Positions 54,719 to 63,667 of a stretch of 64,000 nucleotides of DNA are shown here, piece by piece. This DNA comes from Coxiellaceae bacterium UBA6002 (GTDB lineage Bacteria; Pseudomonadota; Gammaproteobacteria; UBA6002). The notes beneath the pieces were generated by a model that was given only the letters and a program-made list of their open reading frames with translations, did not search any database and had not been told where the DNA came from. The position numbers and the translations under genes are program-made. The stretch lies in the NCBI GenBank assembly GCA_002429595.1, contig DJAM01000086.1, positions 1-64,000 on the forward strand, written 5' to 3'. Position 1 is the stretch's first letter; each line of letters begins with the position of its first letter.

Positions 54719-55528
54719 TCAGCGAGCCCCACACCCCACACTAAAAATCTTTCCATCCTCCAACCGCAAAGCAGTCAGCGACCCTCCCCAAACACATCCA
54801 GTATCAAGTGCGGAAACATTAGGAACAGTAACCTGACCTCCCAATGCGGCCCAATGCCCAAATAAAATCTTGGTCGAAGATGCAGCACGTGATGAGACTT
54901 CGAACCATGGGACCAGATCAGCCGGAGCATCTACAATGGTTCCCTTATAGGAAAGCTCCAACGATCCATCAAGATGACAAAAGCGCATTCGGGTAAAAGC
55001 ATTAATAATAAAACGATATCGTCCCCAGCCAGTTAAACTGTCATGCCACTCCCTTGGAGAATTGCCAAACATATTATTGAGTAGCTCGCGAAAGTTAGGT
55101 CCGCGAAGCTCCTGTTCAACCTCTCGGGCAAAATGACTCGCTTTTTCTATATCCCAGGAAGGATAAATTCCGGCATGGACCAAACAAGTATTATGATTTA
55201 AATCATGATGGAGGAGAGGAAGATGTCGAAGCCAGGTGAGAAGTTCATCTTTATCAGGTGCTGTTAAAATGTCTCCTAACGTATGTGAGTGCAACTTTTT
55301 AGTGGTATATGCTAGCGCAAGCAAGCTTAGATCATGATTTCCAAGGACGCAGAGGCTACGAGGCAGATTCTTCACGAATCGCAAGACTTCTAATGATTTT
55401 GGGCCTCGATTAACTAAATCACCGGCAAACCATAAGGTATCTTCATCTTGGTCGTAGTTAATGGTGTCTAAAAGCAATCGTAGATCGTCAAAGCAACCTT
55501 GCACATCACCTAGGACGTAAATTGCCAT
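54719..55528 (-). CDS. apaH: Bis(5'-nucleosyl)-tetraphosphatase, symmetrical
   Basis: Hydrolyses Ap4A to two ADP. The 269-residue metallophosphoesterase has the metal-binding motifs in order: YVLGDVQGCFDDL near 4-16, WFAGDLVNRGPKSLEVL near 33-49 and LGNHDLSLLAL near 62-72, with later VHAGIYPSW. It starts 8 bp after apaG's stop. Together they repeat the E. coli order apaG-apaH, and folA follows in convergent orientation. Confidence 0.95.
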   Translation of the reverse strand: MAIYVLGDVQGCFDDLRLLLDTINYDQDEDTLWFAGDLVNRGPKSLEVLRFVKNLPRSLCVLGNHDLSLLALAYTTKKLHSHTLGDILTAPDKDELLTWLRHLPLLHHDLNHNTCLVHAGIYPSWDIEKASHFAREVEQELRGPNFRELLNNMFGNSPREWHDSLTGWGRYRFIINAFTRMRFCHLDGSLELSYKGTIVDAPADLVPWFEVSSRAASSTKILFGHWAALGGQVTVPNVSALDTGCVWGGSLTALRLEDGKIFSVGCGAR

Positions 55529-55536
55529 GAGGATCC

Positions 55537-55908
55537 TTAATTAATTAATATTGGATTTGCTAAGCGAAAGGTGGGGATTTCTGCGTCAAAGAATCTACCA
55601 TCAGCACTGATCATCTGATAGCTCCCTAGCATGCTGCCAATCGGCGTATTAATAACCGCGTAACTAGTATATTGAAAATTCTCTCCGGGTTGTACTTGGG
55701 GTTGTTCGCCGACCACGCCTTCGCCTCTAATTTCTTGAGTGTTACCGTTGGCATCTACTATTAACCAATGACGGCCGAGTAATCTTGCGGGCAAATCACC
55801 TTCGTTCGCTATCGTAATGGTATAAAGGAAAACGTGCTCTTGGGTTAGAAAGTCAGATTCTTCTGATAAATATTGAGTTTCCACAGAAATTGCTATTTTT
55901 GGATTCAT
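55537..55908 (-). CDS. apaG: ApaG protein (Co2+/Mg2+ efflux-associated)
   Basis: A 123-residue protein of the ApaG family with an immunoglobulin-like fold. Signature segments are YTITIANEGDLPARLLGRHWLIVDANGNTQEIRGEGVVGEQP (about 33-74) and PIGSMLGSYQMISADG near 88. The start at 55908 has AGGT upstream and gives the family's usual length; an earlier in-frame TTG at 55932 adds eight residues. It lies between an unrecognised gene and apaH, in one minus-strand run. The E. coli homologue's connection with cobalt resistance is historical and the biochemical role is unsettled. Confidence 0.92.
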   Translation of the reverse strand: MNPKIAISVETQYLSEESDFLTQEHVFLYTITIANEGDLPARLLGRHWLIVDANGNTQEIRGEGVVGEQPQVQPGENFQYTSYAVINTPIGSMLGSYQMISADGRFFDAEIPTFRLANPILIN

Positions 55909-55932
55909 GTCGTTACCTAAGTGTTTAGGCAA

Positions 55933-56724
55933 TTATCCTTTCGGTACTGGCGGATTTGCAATAGCCTCGTGTAATTTTTCACCAGCCTTTGCTAATTCGG
56001 GGTAGGCATGTTTTAACTCTTTAATAGCAGAATTAATCACCTGAATAAGGTCTCGATTTGCTAGATCATGCTCCTCATAAAGTTTCTGACATGCAAAAGC
56101 AGCATCGCAGAGATGGCGCATAAAGATGATAATTAATCCACGTGGCATTGTATCGGGGCTGCCAATTTGGGAACGAACAACCTCGATATCCTTTTTAAGG
56201 ACCTTAGCAATCTCAAGCTCATTCTTAATGACTGTATAGGGTATTTGACCCTGATAGAAAGCAGAAACTCTACCTTGGGGCTTTTCAACCTCAATGAATG
56301 GATTGGGAGAAAGGTCGTTGATGAGGGCGTCAAGCAGTAAAATATAATGACTAGAATGATTTAGGGTAAATGCATCGATTGAGCCTTGAATTAGAACATG
56401 GTGCCTTCGAATATTAAAAGCAAGCTCATAGAAGTTCTCTAAATAAGAGCTAAAAAATGTCTCGATTAGATTTTTTTCTTCAAGCGATACCCGCAAATTG
56501 GATTCATTAAAAGTAATTTCAAATGCTTGCAGTACCTCTAATAAAGTAGTGATTTCATTGCCTCTTTTCGTTTGTTGCAGACCATTTAACTCATGTACAA
56601 AACTGTCCGTTTCGTTTGGGTATTTGCTTCGTAGGATCTGTGATAAAGGCGGTAGGTCTAGAGAGGATAGGATTGAGGAGACCAAAGTAATGTCAGGCTT
56701 TAAGTTGTGAATTTCTTTTGCCAT
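55933..56724 (-). CDS. Helical protein of unknown function
   Basis: A 263-residue soluble protein that I do not recognise. It is mostly predicted alpha-helical and polar. Segments include an N-terminal LVSSILSSLDLPPLSQILRS, a central FFSSYLENFYELAFNIRRHHVLIQGSIDAF and a C-terminal LIQVINSAIKELKHAYPELAKAGEKLHEAIANP. There is no signal peptide, transmembrane segment, metal motif or nucleotide motif. The stop is 24 bp before apaG's preferred start. In relatives this slot is often filled by pdxA or nothing, so it is an insertion in a conserved neighbourhood. An effector is possible but unsupported. Confidence 0.6.
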   Translation of the reverse strand: MAKEIHNLKPDITLVSSILSSLDLPPLSQILRSKYPNETDSFVHELNGLQQTKRGNEITTLLEVLQAFEITFNESNLRVSLEEKNLIETFFSSYLENFYELAFNIRRHHVLIQGSIDAFTLNHSSHYILLLDALINDLSPNPFIEVEKPQGRVSAFYQGQIPYTVIKNELEIAKVLKKDIEVVRSQIGSPDTMPRGLIIIFMRHLCDAAFACQKLYEEHDLANRDLIQVINSAIKELKHAYPELAKAGEKLHEAIANPPVPKG

Positions 56725-56907
56725 TTCGCCGTCTCAAGGTTAGCTGTAGTCTCTAGACTATGGGTTAGCTACAAACACAGCGGGTACATTTAAGTTACAC
56801 GTCGCGACCAGTAATCACGGTTCTCCTTAACTCTTTTGTATTAATCAGCGGGACGCCGCCAGTTTATTTATTAATTATAGTAGGGATGAGAATAATTATA
56901 CGGAAAG

Positions 56908-57351
56908 CTATTCGGATTTAATTCGAACAGCTAAGACATCACAATTGGCTGAGTGTAAAATGGCATTAGCAACAGATCCAAGGAGAAGTTCAACACCACT
57001 GTGACCATGGCTGCCCACGATAATCAAATCAACATTCAATTGCTTAGCGAGCTCTAAAACTTCTTTTTTTACAGAACCATGCCCCACGAATTGATTGTCC
57101 GCGCTAATACCATAACGATCACCCACTTCGGCTAACGCTTTTCTCACATTGTGACTGAGATGCTCTTCAAGATTCATATCAAGGGGAATTGAGAACTCAC
57201 CACCGCCATAAACGACGGGAGTATGTTCAATTACGTGGACTATGCTTAATTTAGCATTTGAACGCTTTGCAATCGTAAGCGCAGTGTCTGCCACAGTTGC
57301 AAAGTCATCAGATAAGTCTGTAGCAATTAAAATGTGTTTGTAACTTAGCAT
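56908..57351 (-). CDS. Universal stress protein (UspA family)
   Basis: A 147-residue protein of the UspA fold. It opens YKHILIATDLSDDFATVADTAL, and the nucleotide-binding segment is VDLIIVGSHGHSGVELLLGSVANAILHSANCDVLAVR (about 107-143), in which GSHGHSGVELLLGS fits the ATP-binding GxxGx9G(S/T) pattern. The ATG at 57351 follows GGAAGAG; an earlier frame at 57387 runs into a repeat. It lies between the unknown gene and rsmA, separated by a CCCTCTCCCGC-family repeat. Confidence 0.9.
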   Translation of the reverse strand: MLSYKHILIATDLSDDFATVADTALTIAKRSNAKLSIVHVIEHTPVVYGGGEFSIPLDMNLEEHLSHNVRKALAEVGDRYGISADNQFVGHGSVKKEVLELAKQLNVDLIIVGSHGHSGVELLLGSVANAILHSANCDVLAVRIKSE

Positions 57352-57378
57352 AAACTCTTCCTTGTTATGATGTTTGAA

Positions 57379-57496
57379 CCCCCTCACCCCAACCCTCCCC
57401 CACGAAGTGGGGGAGAGGTTGTAAAAAATTCTAAGTTCTTCGCCTCTTTTATTCCCTCTCCCGCTTGCGGGAGAGGGTTAGGGTTAGGGTGAGGGT
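57379..57496. repeat. Composite inverted repeat, CCCTCTCCCGC family
   Basis: A hairpin CCTCCCCCAC / GTGGGGGAG with its flanking CCCTCACCCC lies at the left, and CCCTCTCCCGC / GCGGGAGAGGG with flanking GGTTAGGGTGAGGG at the right. It fills most of the gap between rsmA and the universal stress protein gene. It is a mirror version of the repeat at 27876-27965. Confidence 0.75.
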
Positions 57497-57499
57497 CTT

Positions 57500-58273
57500 T
57501 TACAATATATTACTCATTCTAACATAATTCTCTAAAGAGATTTGTTCTGGTCTTAGCATGAGATTTATTCCTAAATCATTCAGCTGCTCAATCGAAATTA
57601 AACCTTTTAGTGCGTTGCTGATGGTTTTTCGGCGCATGGCAAAAGCTTTTTTAACCACATGGTCCAATGCTTCGATGCTATTCGCTTTAAGGGCGGGTGT
57701 CTTTGGAGTTAGGCGTACAAAGCTAGAATGCACTTTCGGTGCAGGTTGAAAACAATGAGGTGGCACTGACACTAGGATTTCGACGTCACAATGATATTGT
57801 GCCATGATGGTGAGCCTTCCGTATTGTTTAGAATTTGGCGAGGCTGCTAAACGTTGGGCTACTTCTTGCTGTAGCATAAAGTGCATATCAATAATCAGTT
57901 CTTTTTGATCAAGAAGATGAAATAACAAGGGTGTTGAAATATTGTAGGGGAGATTGCCGACGACTCGAAGTGAATTTGGTGCCTGTGTAATATTATGCAA
58001 ATCAAATTTTAAAATATCTTCTTGATGTATTGTTAAGTTACCGAGATCGTTAGCTTTTTTAAACAAGATCGGAATAAGGTCTTTATCCAATTCAACTGCA
58101 TCGATTTGTTTGACCAAAGGTAAGAGTGGAATGGTAATTGCTCCCATGCCTGGTCCAATTTCAACTAAATGATCTTGGGGGCTAGGAGCAATGGCGCATA
58201 GAAGTTTGTCGATAATAAAACTATCAACCAGAAAATTTTGACCAAACCTTTTTTTTGCTTTGGCTTCGCTCAC
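57500..58273 (-). CDS. rsmA: 16S rRNA dimethyladenosine transferase
   Basis: Dimethylates two adjacent adenosines in helix 45 of 16S rRNA, with S-adenosylmethionine. The 257-residue protein has KKRFGQNFLVDSFIID at the start, the SAM-binding EIGPGMGAITIPLLPL (about 38-53), the catalytic NLPYNIST (about 105-112), and the C-terminal small domain with AFAMRRKTISNALKG. The length is normal. It follows surA by 7 bp, without the pdxA gene that lies between them in E. coli. Confidence 0.95.
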   Translation of the reverse strand: MSEAKAKKRFGQNFLVDSFIIDKLLCAIAPSPQDHLVEIGPGMGAITIPLLPLVKQIDAVELDKDLIPILFKKANDLGNLTIHQEDILKFDLHNITQAPNSLRVVGNLPYNISTPLLFHLLDQKELIIDMHFMLQQEVAQRLAASPNSKQYGRLTIMAQYHCDVEILVSVPPHCFQPAPKVHSSFVRLTPKTPALKANSIEALDHVVKKAFAMRRKTISNALKGLISIEQLNDLGINLMLRPEQISLENYVRMSNIL

Positions 58274-58280
58274 AAAACTT

Positions 58281-59237
58281 CTAATTCATTATTTTGACAT
58301 AGGATTCTTGTCGTAACTTATCAGTGAATTCTTTTACACCGTCAGTCATTTTTTGTTGGAACACTAAGTTCTTAAGGTCGGCATCTGACAATTTATGATT
58401 GTCACCTTTGGCGTCAACTAATTGTAAGATATGAAAACCATTTGGTGCTTGTACTGGAGAACTTACAGACTTAACACTCATTCCTGCAACTTTAGCTTGG
58501 AAAATAGAAGGTAATTCCCCTAACGAGCGCCAGCCAAGGTCATTATTTTGAGCGTAAGGATATTGTTTTAAAATCTCTTCAATTGATTTGCCTTTTTGAA
58601 GTGACGTAACAACTTCATTAGCTTGCTTGCGTAAACTGTCAACTTGAGTTGTCGATGCGGCTTCGGTAATTGGCATGACGACATCAATGACATGAAATGC
58701 ACTGTAACCATTCAATTTATCTTTGTTTTCGCGTACAAATTTTTTCACATCTTCTGGGGTTACTGTCACTGTTCTAGCAACTTCGTCTTGTTGTAACTTT
58801 TGCATTGCGATTTGATCTTTGAGATTCTTTTTATAGTTATCAAATGTTAAACCTTGTTGTGCAAGAGCACCTTTTAATTGGTCTAGCCCGATATTATTCA
58901 TTTTAAGAATTTTATCGATGGCTTTATTAACGTCATCATCACTAGCTGTGATGTTCCGTGATTCGCACAATTGTAGGGTTAATTTTTTAGCGATCAAGCC
59001 ATCCAAAATTTTGCTACGTAATTCACCTGGAGGAGGTAAGGGTTGGTTGGATTGTTCCATGGTTTTTCGAACATGATCAATTTCTGTATTTAACTGTGAT
59101 TGCGTAATCACCTCACGATTGACAATAGCGACGATTTTATCGAGTTTAGTAAAGCCACTCGATTTCGAAGCGTTAGACTGTGCGTTAACTCCTGCACATG
59201 CCAGGATTAAAAGCAATAGAATACTCGCTCTCTTCAT
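58281..59237 (-). CDS. surA: Periplasmic chaperone SurA with a single parvulin domain
   Basis: Chaperone for outer-membrane protein assembly, with a signal peptide (about 1-19, KRASILLLLILACAGVNA). The N-terminal SurA domain (about 30-150) has LDKIVAIVNREVITQSQLNTEI and ILDGLIAKKLTLQL. Only one PPIase domain follows, at about 165-265, with NNDLGWRSLGELPSIFQ and VQAPNGFHILQLVD. The protein is 318 residues, while E. coli SurA is 428 with two PPIase domains. A C-terminal helix then returns to the N-terminal module. It lies 4 nt downstream of lptD. Confidence 0.92.
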   Translation of the reverse strand: MKRASILLLLILACAGVNAQSNASKSSGFTKLDKIVAIVNREVITQSQLNTEIDHVRKTMEQSNQPLPPPGELRSKILDGLIAKKLTLQLCESRNITASDDDVNKAIDKILKMNNIGLDQLKGALAQQGLTFDNYKKNLKDQIAMQKLQQDEVARTVTVTPEDVKKFVRENKDKLNGYSAFHVIDVVMPITEAASTTQVDSLRKQANEVVTSLQKGKSIEEILKQYPYAQNNDLGWRSLGELPSIFQAKVAGMSVKSVSSPVQAPNGFHILQLVDAKGDNHKLSDADLKNLVFQQKMTDGVKEFTDKLRQESYVKIMN

Positions 59238-59241
59238 TTTG

Positions 59242-61713
59242 TTACCCCTTGAAATTATCTACATATCCAAAAATGCTACTGGTTAATAAACCACCCGGAT
59301 CACTTATACCAACATTACCCAGGCCTTTAAGTTGGAGTTGTACATAAACATTAGTTTGGTAGGTGGTAAGGTCATTTATATTTTCTGCAGTGAGTATACG
59401 ACTTGCCACAAACCTTACAGCCCAACAACAACTATCGTATTGGAAGCCATAGAAGTAAGCTTGGTTATGACCATGGCTTAAATTGTAATTCCAACTCGCT
59501 AAAGCTTGCCAGTGATCGTTTAATTGCCACGCAGTGGCTAAGCTAATGCGATTTAAATTACCTTTGCTGGTATTTAGCGCGTAAGTCGTGAGTGTATCGC
59601 CTTTTCGAACAAAGTCATATCCTATGTTAAAAATATGTTTGCAGTCGGGATGATAGTGGAAGCGGATCGATGCATTATTTAGTCCTTGATCATAAGGGTT
59701 ATAGGCGGCGGCTGCCACGCCATTCCATGCATCATTGAAATTGTAATTCAGCTCTGCAACCAAGGGTGAGAGTGTTTCATTAACATAAAAATCGTTGCGT
59801 TGATCCGAGGTTAGACTAACTCGTGGTGGTTGTAAATATAGGGTTTGACCGATGCTGGCGCGGAAGCGTTGAAAACCGGTACAACTATTTAAGAATCGAG
59901 TTGTTAGGGCAAACGAAACTTGATTCGCATCACCTAAGCGGTCATAACCGACAAAACGATTGATTCGAAATAATTGCTCAAAACCAAAAGAAGGCAGCGT
60001 GGTGTCAAAGAGTGGGAAATTATTTTGATTTTGATAGGGTACGTAGAGATAAAAAACCCGGGGCTCGAGGGTCTGAGTATAGTGGGCATATTGTCTTTCA
60101 AAATAAATTCCAGTATCGATTGAGAAAATCGGTAAGACACGGGATACATGTTCTTGTTGCCAATTATGTAAATCATAAAAAGTAGCATCAAGGAGAAGTT
60201 TTGGCGTAAAAAAACTATAAGCTGTGATGAAGGGGATGCTCAAACTGGGCTGCAGATGTAAACGTTGTCCTGTTACGGCAATTGGTGTATTGAAAATATT
60301 GTTTGGAATCTCGAAATATTGGTACTCACCATTGATTTGATACGCTAAGCGATTGGGAAATTCAGGGAAGTCACTTCGAAAAAATAATTGAGGCAGTCGA
60401 GAATATTGGTTAAGGATAGGTTGTTGATTGATAGGATGTAAGGTTTGAAACGTTTGTAAACGGCCTAAAAACCGCCAACAATCCGATGCATAATTAACCT
60501 CAGCTTGATTAAGAAGTTGATCTGTACTGCTGTAGAATGGATTATAAGCAAAATTTTGAAGGTAGTAGTCATCTGTCACGTAACTTAAATTAACATTACC
60601 CCACCAGTGCTCATTCCAAACTGTACTATCGTTGAAAGAAATTAATCCCCGGCTATTGCTTGAATGCGCGATTCGGTCCAGAAACGGTTGCGTAGCTGGA
60701 TTAACACCATAGACTTGAGCGGCTGTTCTTCTAAATTCGGCAAAAACAATATCGTAGGGTAAAAATTCTAGATTAAAGTTACCTGCGCTAGTGCAAGTAA
60801 TATAGCGAAAATGTGCCTCCAATTGAGCACCACGACGATAAATAAAATTCGGACTGATCGTCGCATCAAAATTAGGCGCTAAATTGAGATAATATGGAAA
60901 ATTAATGTGAAAGCCATTGGTATTAGAATAGCCAGCAGTTGGGAATAAAAAACCAGTTTTTCGTCTTTTATCAATAGGGAACGAAAAATAAGGTATCCAT
61001 AGCAATGGTAAGTCATGCACCAATAAGAAGGTGTGGTATGCTTCACCCCGTCCTTGATCTCTATCAAGATGCAATCGCTTAGCAATCACTTGCCAGGTCG
61101 GTCGTATGGGAGGGCAAGTGGTATAACTCGCGTCAGTGAGCAAAATATCACTATTTGAGCGTCGTATAACGCGCTTAGCCTGTCCCCAGGAATTCAATAT
61201 CTCTCGTCGAGTGGGTTTGACCAATCGATAAAGCGCCTCATCCAGTTGCACGTATTTTTCCTGCAAATCCATAAAGACCACATCGGATACTAAATGCTTC
61301 CCTGATTCGTAATAATGGACATTACCTTGAAGCAGAATCTGGCGAATTTCTTTCGTAGTGGGATCGCGGTACAGAGTCGCCTTGTCAGCGGTCATCTTGC
61401 GGCCGGGTTGAGTCAGTACAACATTACCTTCTATTTGTGAAGTACCTTCGGCTGAATAAGAGAGAGTTCTATCCGCGGTAATCGTGGTTGGTGCTTCATC
61501 AAGATCAACGGGGTTAGCACAACTTAGTACGATCGCGGGCTCTTGATAAACCCCTCCGCAAAGGTTTTGACCGGTTGGCACCCATCCTAAAGTATTGGCG
61601 ATTTCATGAGGAGGTAGTGTATTTCGAATCAAACATGGAAATGCCAATGCAGGTAGACAAAAACTACTGCCGAGTAAAACAAACAGCTTTTTAAGGGAAT
61701 TATATTTCGTCAC
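59242..61713 (-). CDS. lptD: LPS-assembly outer-membrane protein LptD
   Basis: Beta-barrel that inserts lipopolysaccharide into the outer membrane together with LptE. The 823-residue protein has a signal peptide (about 1-24), a periplasmic OstA/LptA-like jellyroll (about 80-200, TITADRTLSYSAEGTSQIEGNVVLTQPGR), and a large barrel with many aromatic-ended strands. Cysteines occur at FPCLIR, NLCGG and LSCANP at the N-terminus and SCCWAVRF near the C-terminus, where the disulfides would form. The start is GTG at 61713. It lies two nucleotides from the palindromic element copy 2 and has no Shine-Dalgarno sequence. Confidence 0.94.
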   Translation of the reverse strand: MTKYNSLKKLFVLLGSSFCLPALAFPCLIRNTLPPHEIANTLGWVPTGQNLCGGVYQEPAIVLSCANPVDLDEAPTTITADRTLSYSAEGTSQIEGNVVLTQPGRKMTADKATLYRDPTTKEIRQILLQGNVHYYESGKHLVSDVVFMDLQEKYVQLDEALYRLVKPTRREILNSWGQAKRVIRRSNSDILLTDASYTTCPPIRPTWQVIAKRLHLDRDQGRGEAYHTFLLVHDLPLLWIPYFSFPIDKRRKTGFLFPTAGYSNTNGFHINFPYYLNLAPNFDATISPNFIYRRGAQLEAHFRYITCTSAGNFNLEFLPYDIVFAEFRRTAAQVYGVNPATQPFLDRIAHSSNSRGLISFNDSTVWNEHWWGNVNLSYVTDDYYLQNFAYNPFYSSTDQLLNQAEVNYASDCWRFLGRLQTFQTLHPINQQPILNQYSRLPQLFFRSDFPEFPNRLAYQINGEYQYFEIPNNIFNTPIAVTGQRLHLQPSLSIPFITAYSFFTPKLLLDATFYDLHNWQQEHVSRVLPIFSIDTGIYFERQYAHYTQTLEPRVFYLYVPYQNQNNFPLFDTTLPSFGFEQLFRINRFVGYDRLGDANQVSFALTTRFLNSCTGFQRFRASIGQTLYLQPPRVSLTSDQRNDFYVNETLSPLVAELNYNFNDAWNGVAAAAYNPYDQGLNNASIRFHYHPDCKHIFNIGYDFVRKGDTLTTYALNTSKGNLNRISLATAWQLNDHWQALASWNYNLSHGHNQAYFYGFQYDSCCWAVRFVASRILTAENINDLTTYQTNVYVQLQLKGLGNVGISDPGGLLTSSIFGYVDNFKG

Positions 61714-61715
61714 TG

Positions 61716-61897
61716 TATACCCGTAGGGGATGATTTCTAGGTGTTAGGAAGGACATCTTACTTCGACCTTGGCTTTTTTTCATCACAAAAAATGCTCGAA
61801 AGACAGTGAGTATTCCTGTGCTTTTTTGTGATGAAAAAAAACCAATCTCTCGCATGCTGTCCTTCCTAACACCTAGAAATCATCCCCTACGGGTATA
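61716..61897. repeat. Nested palindromic element, copy 2 (182 bp)
   Basis: Outer arms of 40 bp are perfectly self-complementary (TATACCCGTAGGGGATGATT at 61716 onward and the mirror ending at 61897). The centre is nearly the same as copy 1, with the TTTTTTCATCACAAAAAA inner stem. Relative to copy 1, the arms differ at positions 12, 15, 25, 27, 34 and 35, and both arms changed together. It lies between divergent lptD and amgK, ending about 122 bp before the amgK start. Confidence 0.9.
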
Positions 61898-62019
61898 TTG
61901 TTCTTTATATCCGTGTGATGGCCTCAAATGGTACTCACTTAAAAGATATTTGGCTACACACCGATTCAAATCAACGAAAAAAAACAGTACAGTACAGTAA
62001 AACAAAAAGGCGAAAGACG

Positions 62020-63054
62020 ATGAACTTAGCGCAAAGAACAACAAATCTAACAGCGTGGGTTAACAAATTTATCCAAGTTAAAGATTTGTCCCCTATTCCC
62101 GGCGATGCGAGTGCTCGACGGTATTTTAGGGTTACCACGAATGAAACCTCATTAATTGCAGTTGATGCTCCACCTCAAACAGAAAAAAATCCAGCCTTTG
62201 TGGCTGTCGCCAAATCTATGGCGGCACAAGGTTTGCGAGTGCCAGACGTCATACAAGTCGATTACGAGCAAGGTTTTTTGCTGCTTAGCGACTTAGGAAA
62301 TACTCAGCTTTTATCGGTACTGAACGAACGCAACGTCGAGCAACATTATGATCAGGCTTTCCAAGATCTCATTAAATTACAAACATGTAGTCTGGATCAG
62401 GATTATCAATTACCTCATTTTGACGCTTCATTTATTTTAGAAGAATTAAATCGTTTTCAGGATTGGTATCTAGATCGTCACTTAAATCTGACGTTATCTT
62501 CAAAAGAACAACTATTGTTACAAGAAACCTATCAATTCTTAATCGATCAAGCGGTAGCACAACCACAAGTATTTGTTCATAAAGATTACCACTCGCGTAA
62601 TTTAATGTTGCAAGCGGATGGCCAATTAGGAATATTGGATTTCCAAGATGCAGTGCTAGGACCGCTTAGCTATGATCTTACTTCTTTGCTTCGAGATTCT
62701 TATGTTCAGTGGCCCTGCGAGCAAGTTTATCGATGGGTTGCAGAGTTTTGGCAACTGTTGCCAAACCAACACCGACAAAGCCAGTCATATGAACAATTCC
62801 AACATCAATTTGACTGGATAGGTTTGCAACGTCATATTAAGAACTTAGGTATTTTTGCTCGCTTATTTCGTCGAGATAACAAAGATAATTATTTAAAAGA
62901 TATTCCAACCTTACTTGATTACGTTTTAAAAGTTAGCGATCGATATCCCGAACTTCGGGCTTTTAATAATTTTCTAACTACAAGAGTATTGCCACATGAG
63001 AGCCATGATATTAGCGGCCGGGCGAGGAACGCGATTGCGTCCGTTGACGGATGA
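62020..63054 (+). CDS. amgK: N-acetylmuramate/N-acetylglucosamine kinase AmgK
   Basis: Phosphorylates MurNAc at the anomeric carbon in peptidoglycan recycling, as defined in Pseudomonas. The 344-residue protein has the aminoglycoside phosphotransferase fold: GDASARRYFRV near 27, LLLSDLGNTQLL near 88, HKDYHSRNLMLQ near 186 (catalytic Asp), and LGILDFQDAVLGPLSYDLTSLLRD near 203 (metal-binding Asp). The start at 62020 is used, with AAAGG upstream; an earlier frame at 61915 runs near the palindrome. It overlaps murU by 59 nt and is divergent from lptD, as in Pseudomonas. Confidence 0.9.
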   Translation: MNLAQRTTNLTAWVNKFIQVKDLSPIPGDASARRYFRVTTNETSLIAVDAPPQTEKNPAFVAVAKSMAAQGLRVPDVIQVDYEQGFLLLSDLGNTQLLSVLNERNVEQHYDQAFQDLIKLQTCSLDQDYQLPHFDASFILEELNRFQDWYLDRHLNLTLSSKEQLLLQETYQFLIDQAVAQPQVFVHKDYHSRNLMLQADGQLGILDFQDAVLGPLSYDLTSLLRDSYVQWPCEQVYRWVAEFWQLLPNQHRQSQSYEQFQHQFDWIGLQRHIKNLGIFARLFRRDNKDNYLKDIPTLLDYVLKVSDRYPELRAFNNFLTTRVLPHESHDISGRARNAIASVDG

Positions 63055-63667
63055 CACACCTAAACCACTGCTTAAAGTAGGAGAATTCTCGTTAATTGAG
63101 CATCTCATACTGAATCTAAAAAAACACGGCTTCACTGAAATCGTCGTTAACGTCGCTTATTTGCGCGATAAAATCATCAGCGCGATAGGAAATGGCGATA
63201 AATATGGCGTTGCAATCAGCTATTCGTATGAAGAAGCCGATGGCTTAGAGACTGGCGGCGGAATCGTCAATGCCATGCCCATACTAGGCTCAAAACCATT
63301 CCTAGTCGTCAGCGGTGACATTTGGACTCAATATCCTTTTAGTAATTTGAAGTCCAAAAAGCTCGAAGCATTGGCTCATTTAGTACTTGTGGATAATTTT
63401 AAAGAACGCCAAGCGGGAGATTTTTATTTGCTAAATGGTCGACTACATGGTGATACAGGAACTCGACTGACTTTTGGGAATATCGGCGTCTATCATCCAG
63501 ATTTTTTTGCAGACTGTGTGCCCGGCTTTTTTAAATTGGGACCTCTGCTAGAAAAAGCAGCTCATAGCAATCAAATTACTGCTGAACATTTTCAAGGCGA
63601 ATGGGAAAATATTGGAACGCCTGAAGCGCTAACGGCACTTCGAAAACGAATTGCTGCTACTGTATAA
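62996..63667 (+). CDS. murU: N-acetylmuramate alpha-1-phosphate uridylyltransferase MurU
   Basis: Converts MurNAc 1-phosphate to UDP-MurNAc, closing the recycling path that bypasses MurA/MurB. The 223-residue nucleotidyltransferase begins RAMILAAGRGTRLRPLTDDTPKPLLKV (about 2-28), the sugar-nucleotide signature. It has ADGLETGGGIVNAMP near 82, the metal-binding SGDIW near 105 and GNIGVYHPDFF near 160. The ATG at 62996 overlaps amgK by 59 nt, so expression is coupled. Its 3' end overlaps the convergent carboxylesterase by 11 nt. Confidence 0.92.
   Translation: MRAMILAAGRGTRLRPLTDDTPKPLLKVGEFSLIEHLILNLKKHGFTEIVVNVAYLRDKIISAIGNGDKYGVAISYSYEEADGLETGGGIVNAMPILGSKPFLVVSGDIWTQYPFSNLKSKKLEALAHLVLVDNFKERQAGDFYLLNGRLHGDTGTRLTFGNIGVYHPDFFADCVPGFFKLGPLLEKAAHSNQITAEHFQGEWENIGTPEALTALRKRIAATV

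Noticed and set aside
61806..62000. A 64-codon frame inside palindromic element copy 2
   Set aside because: Its N-terminal part is the element itself and no independent start signal is seen. It is treated as repeat translation, although the shared NHPLRVY peptide is noted as a finding.
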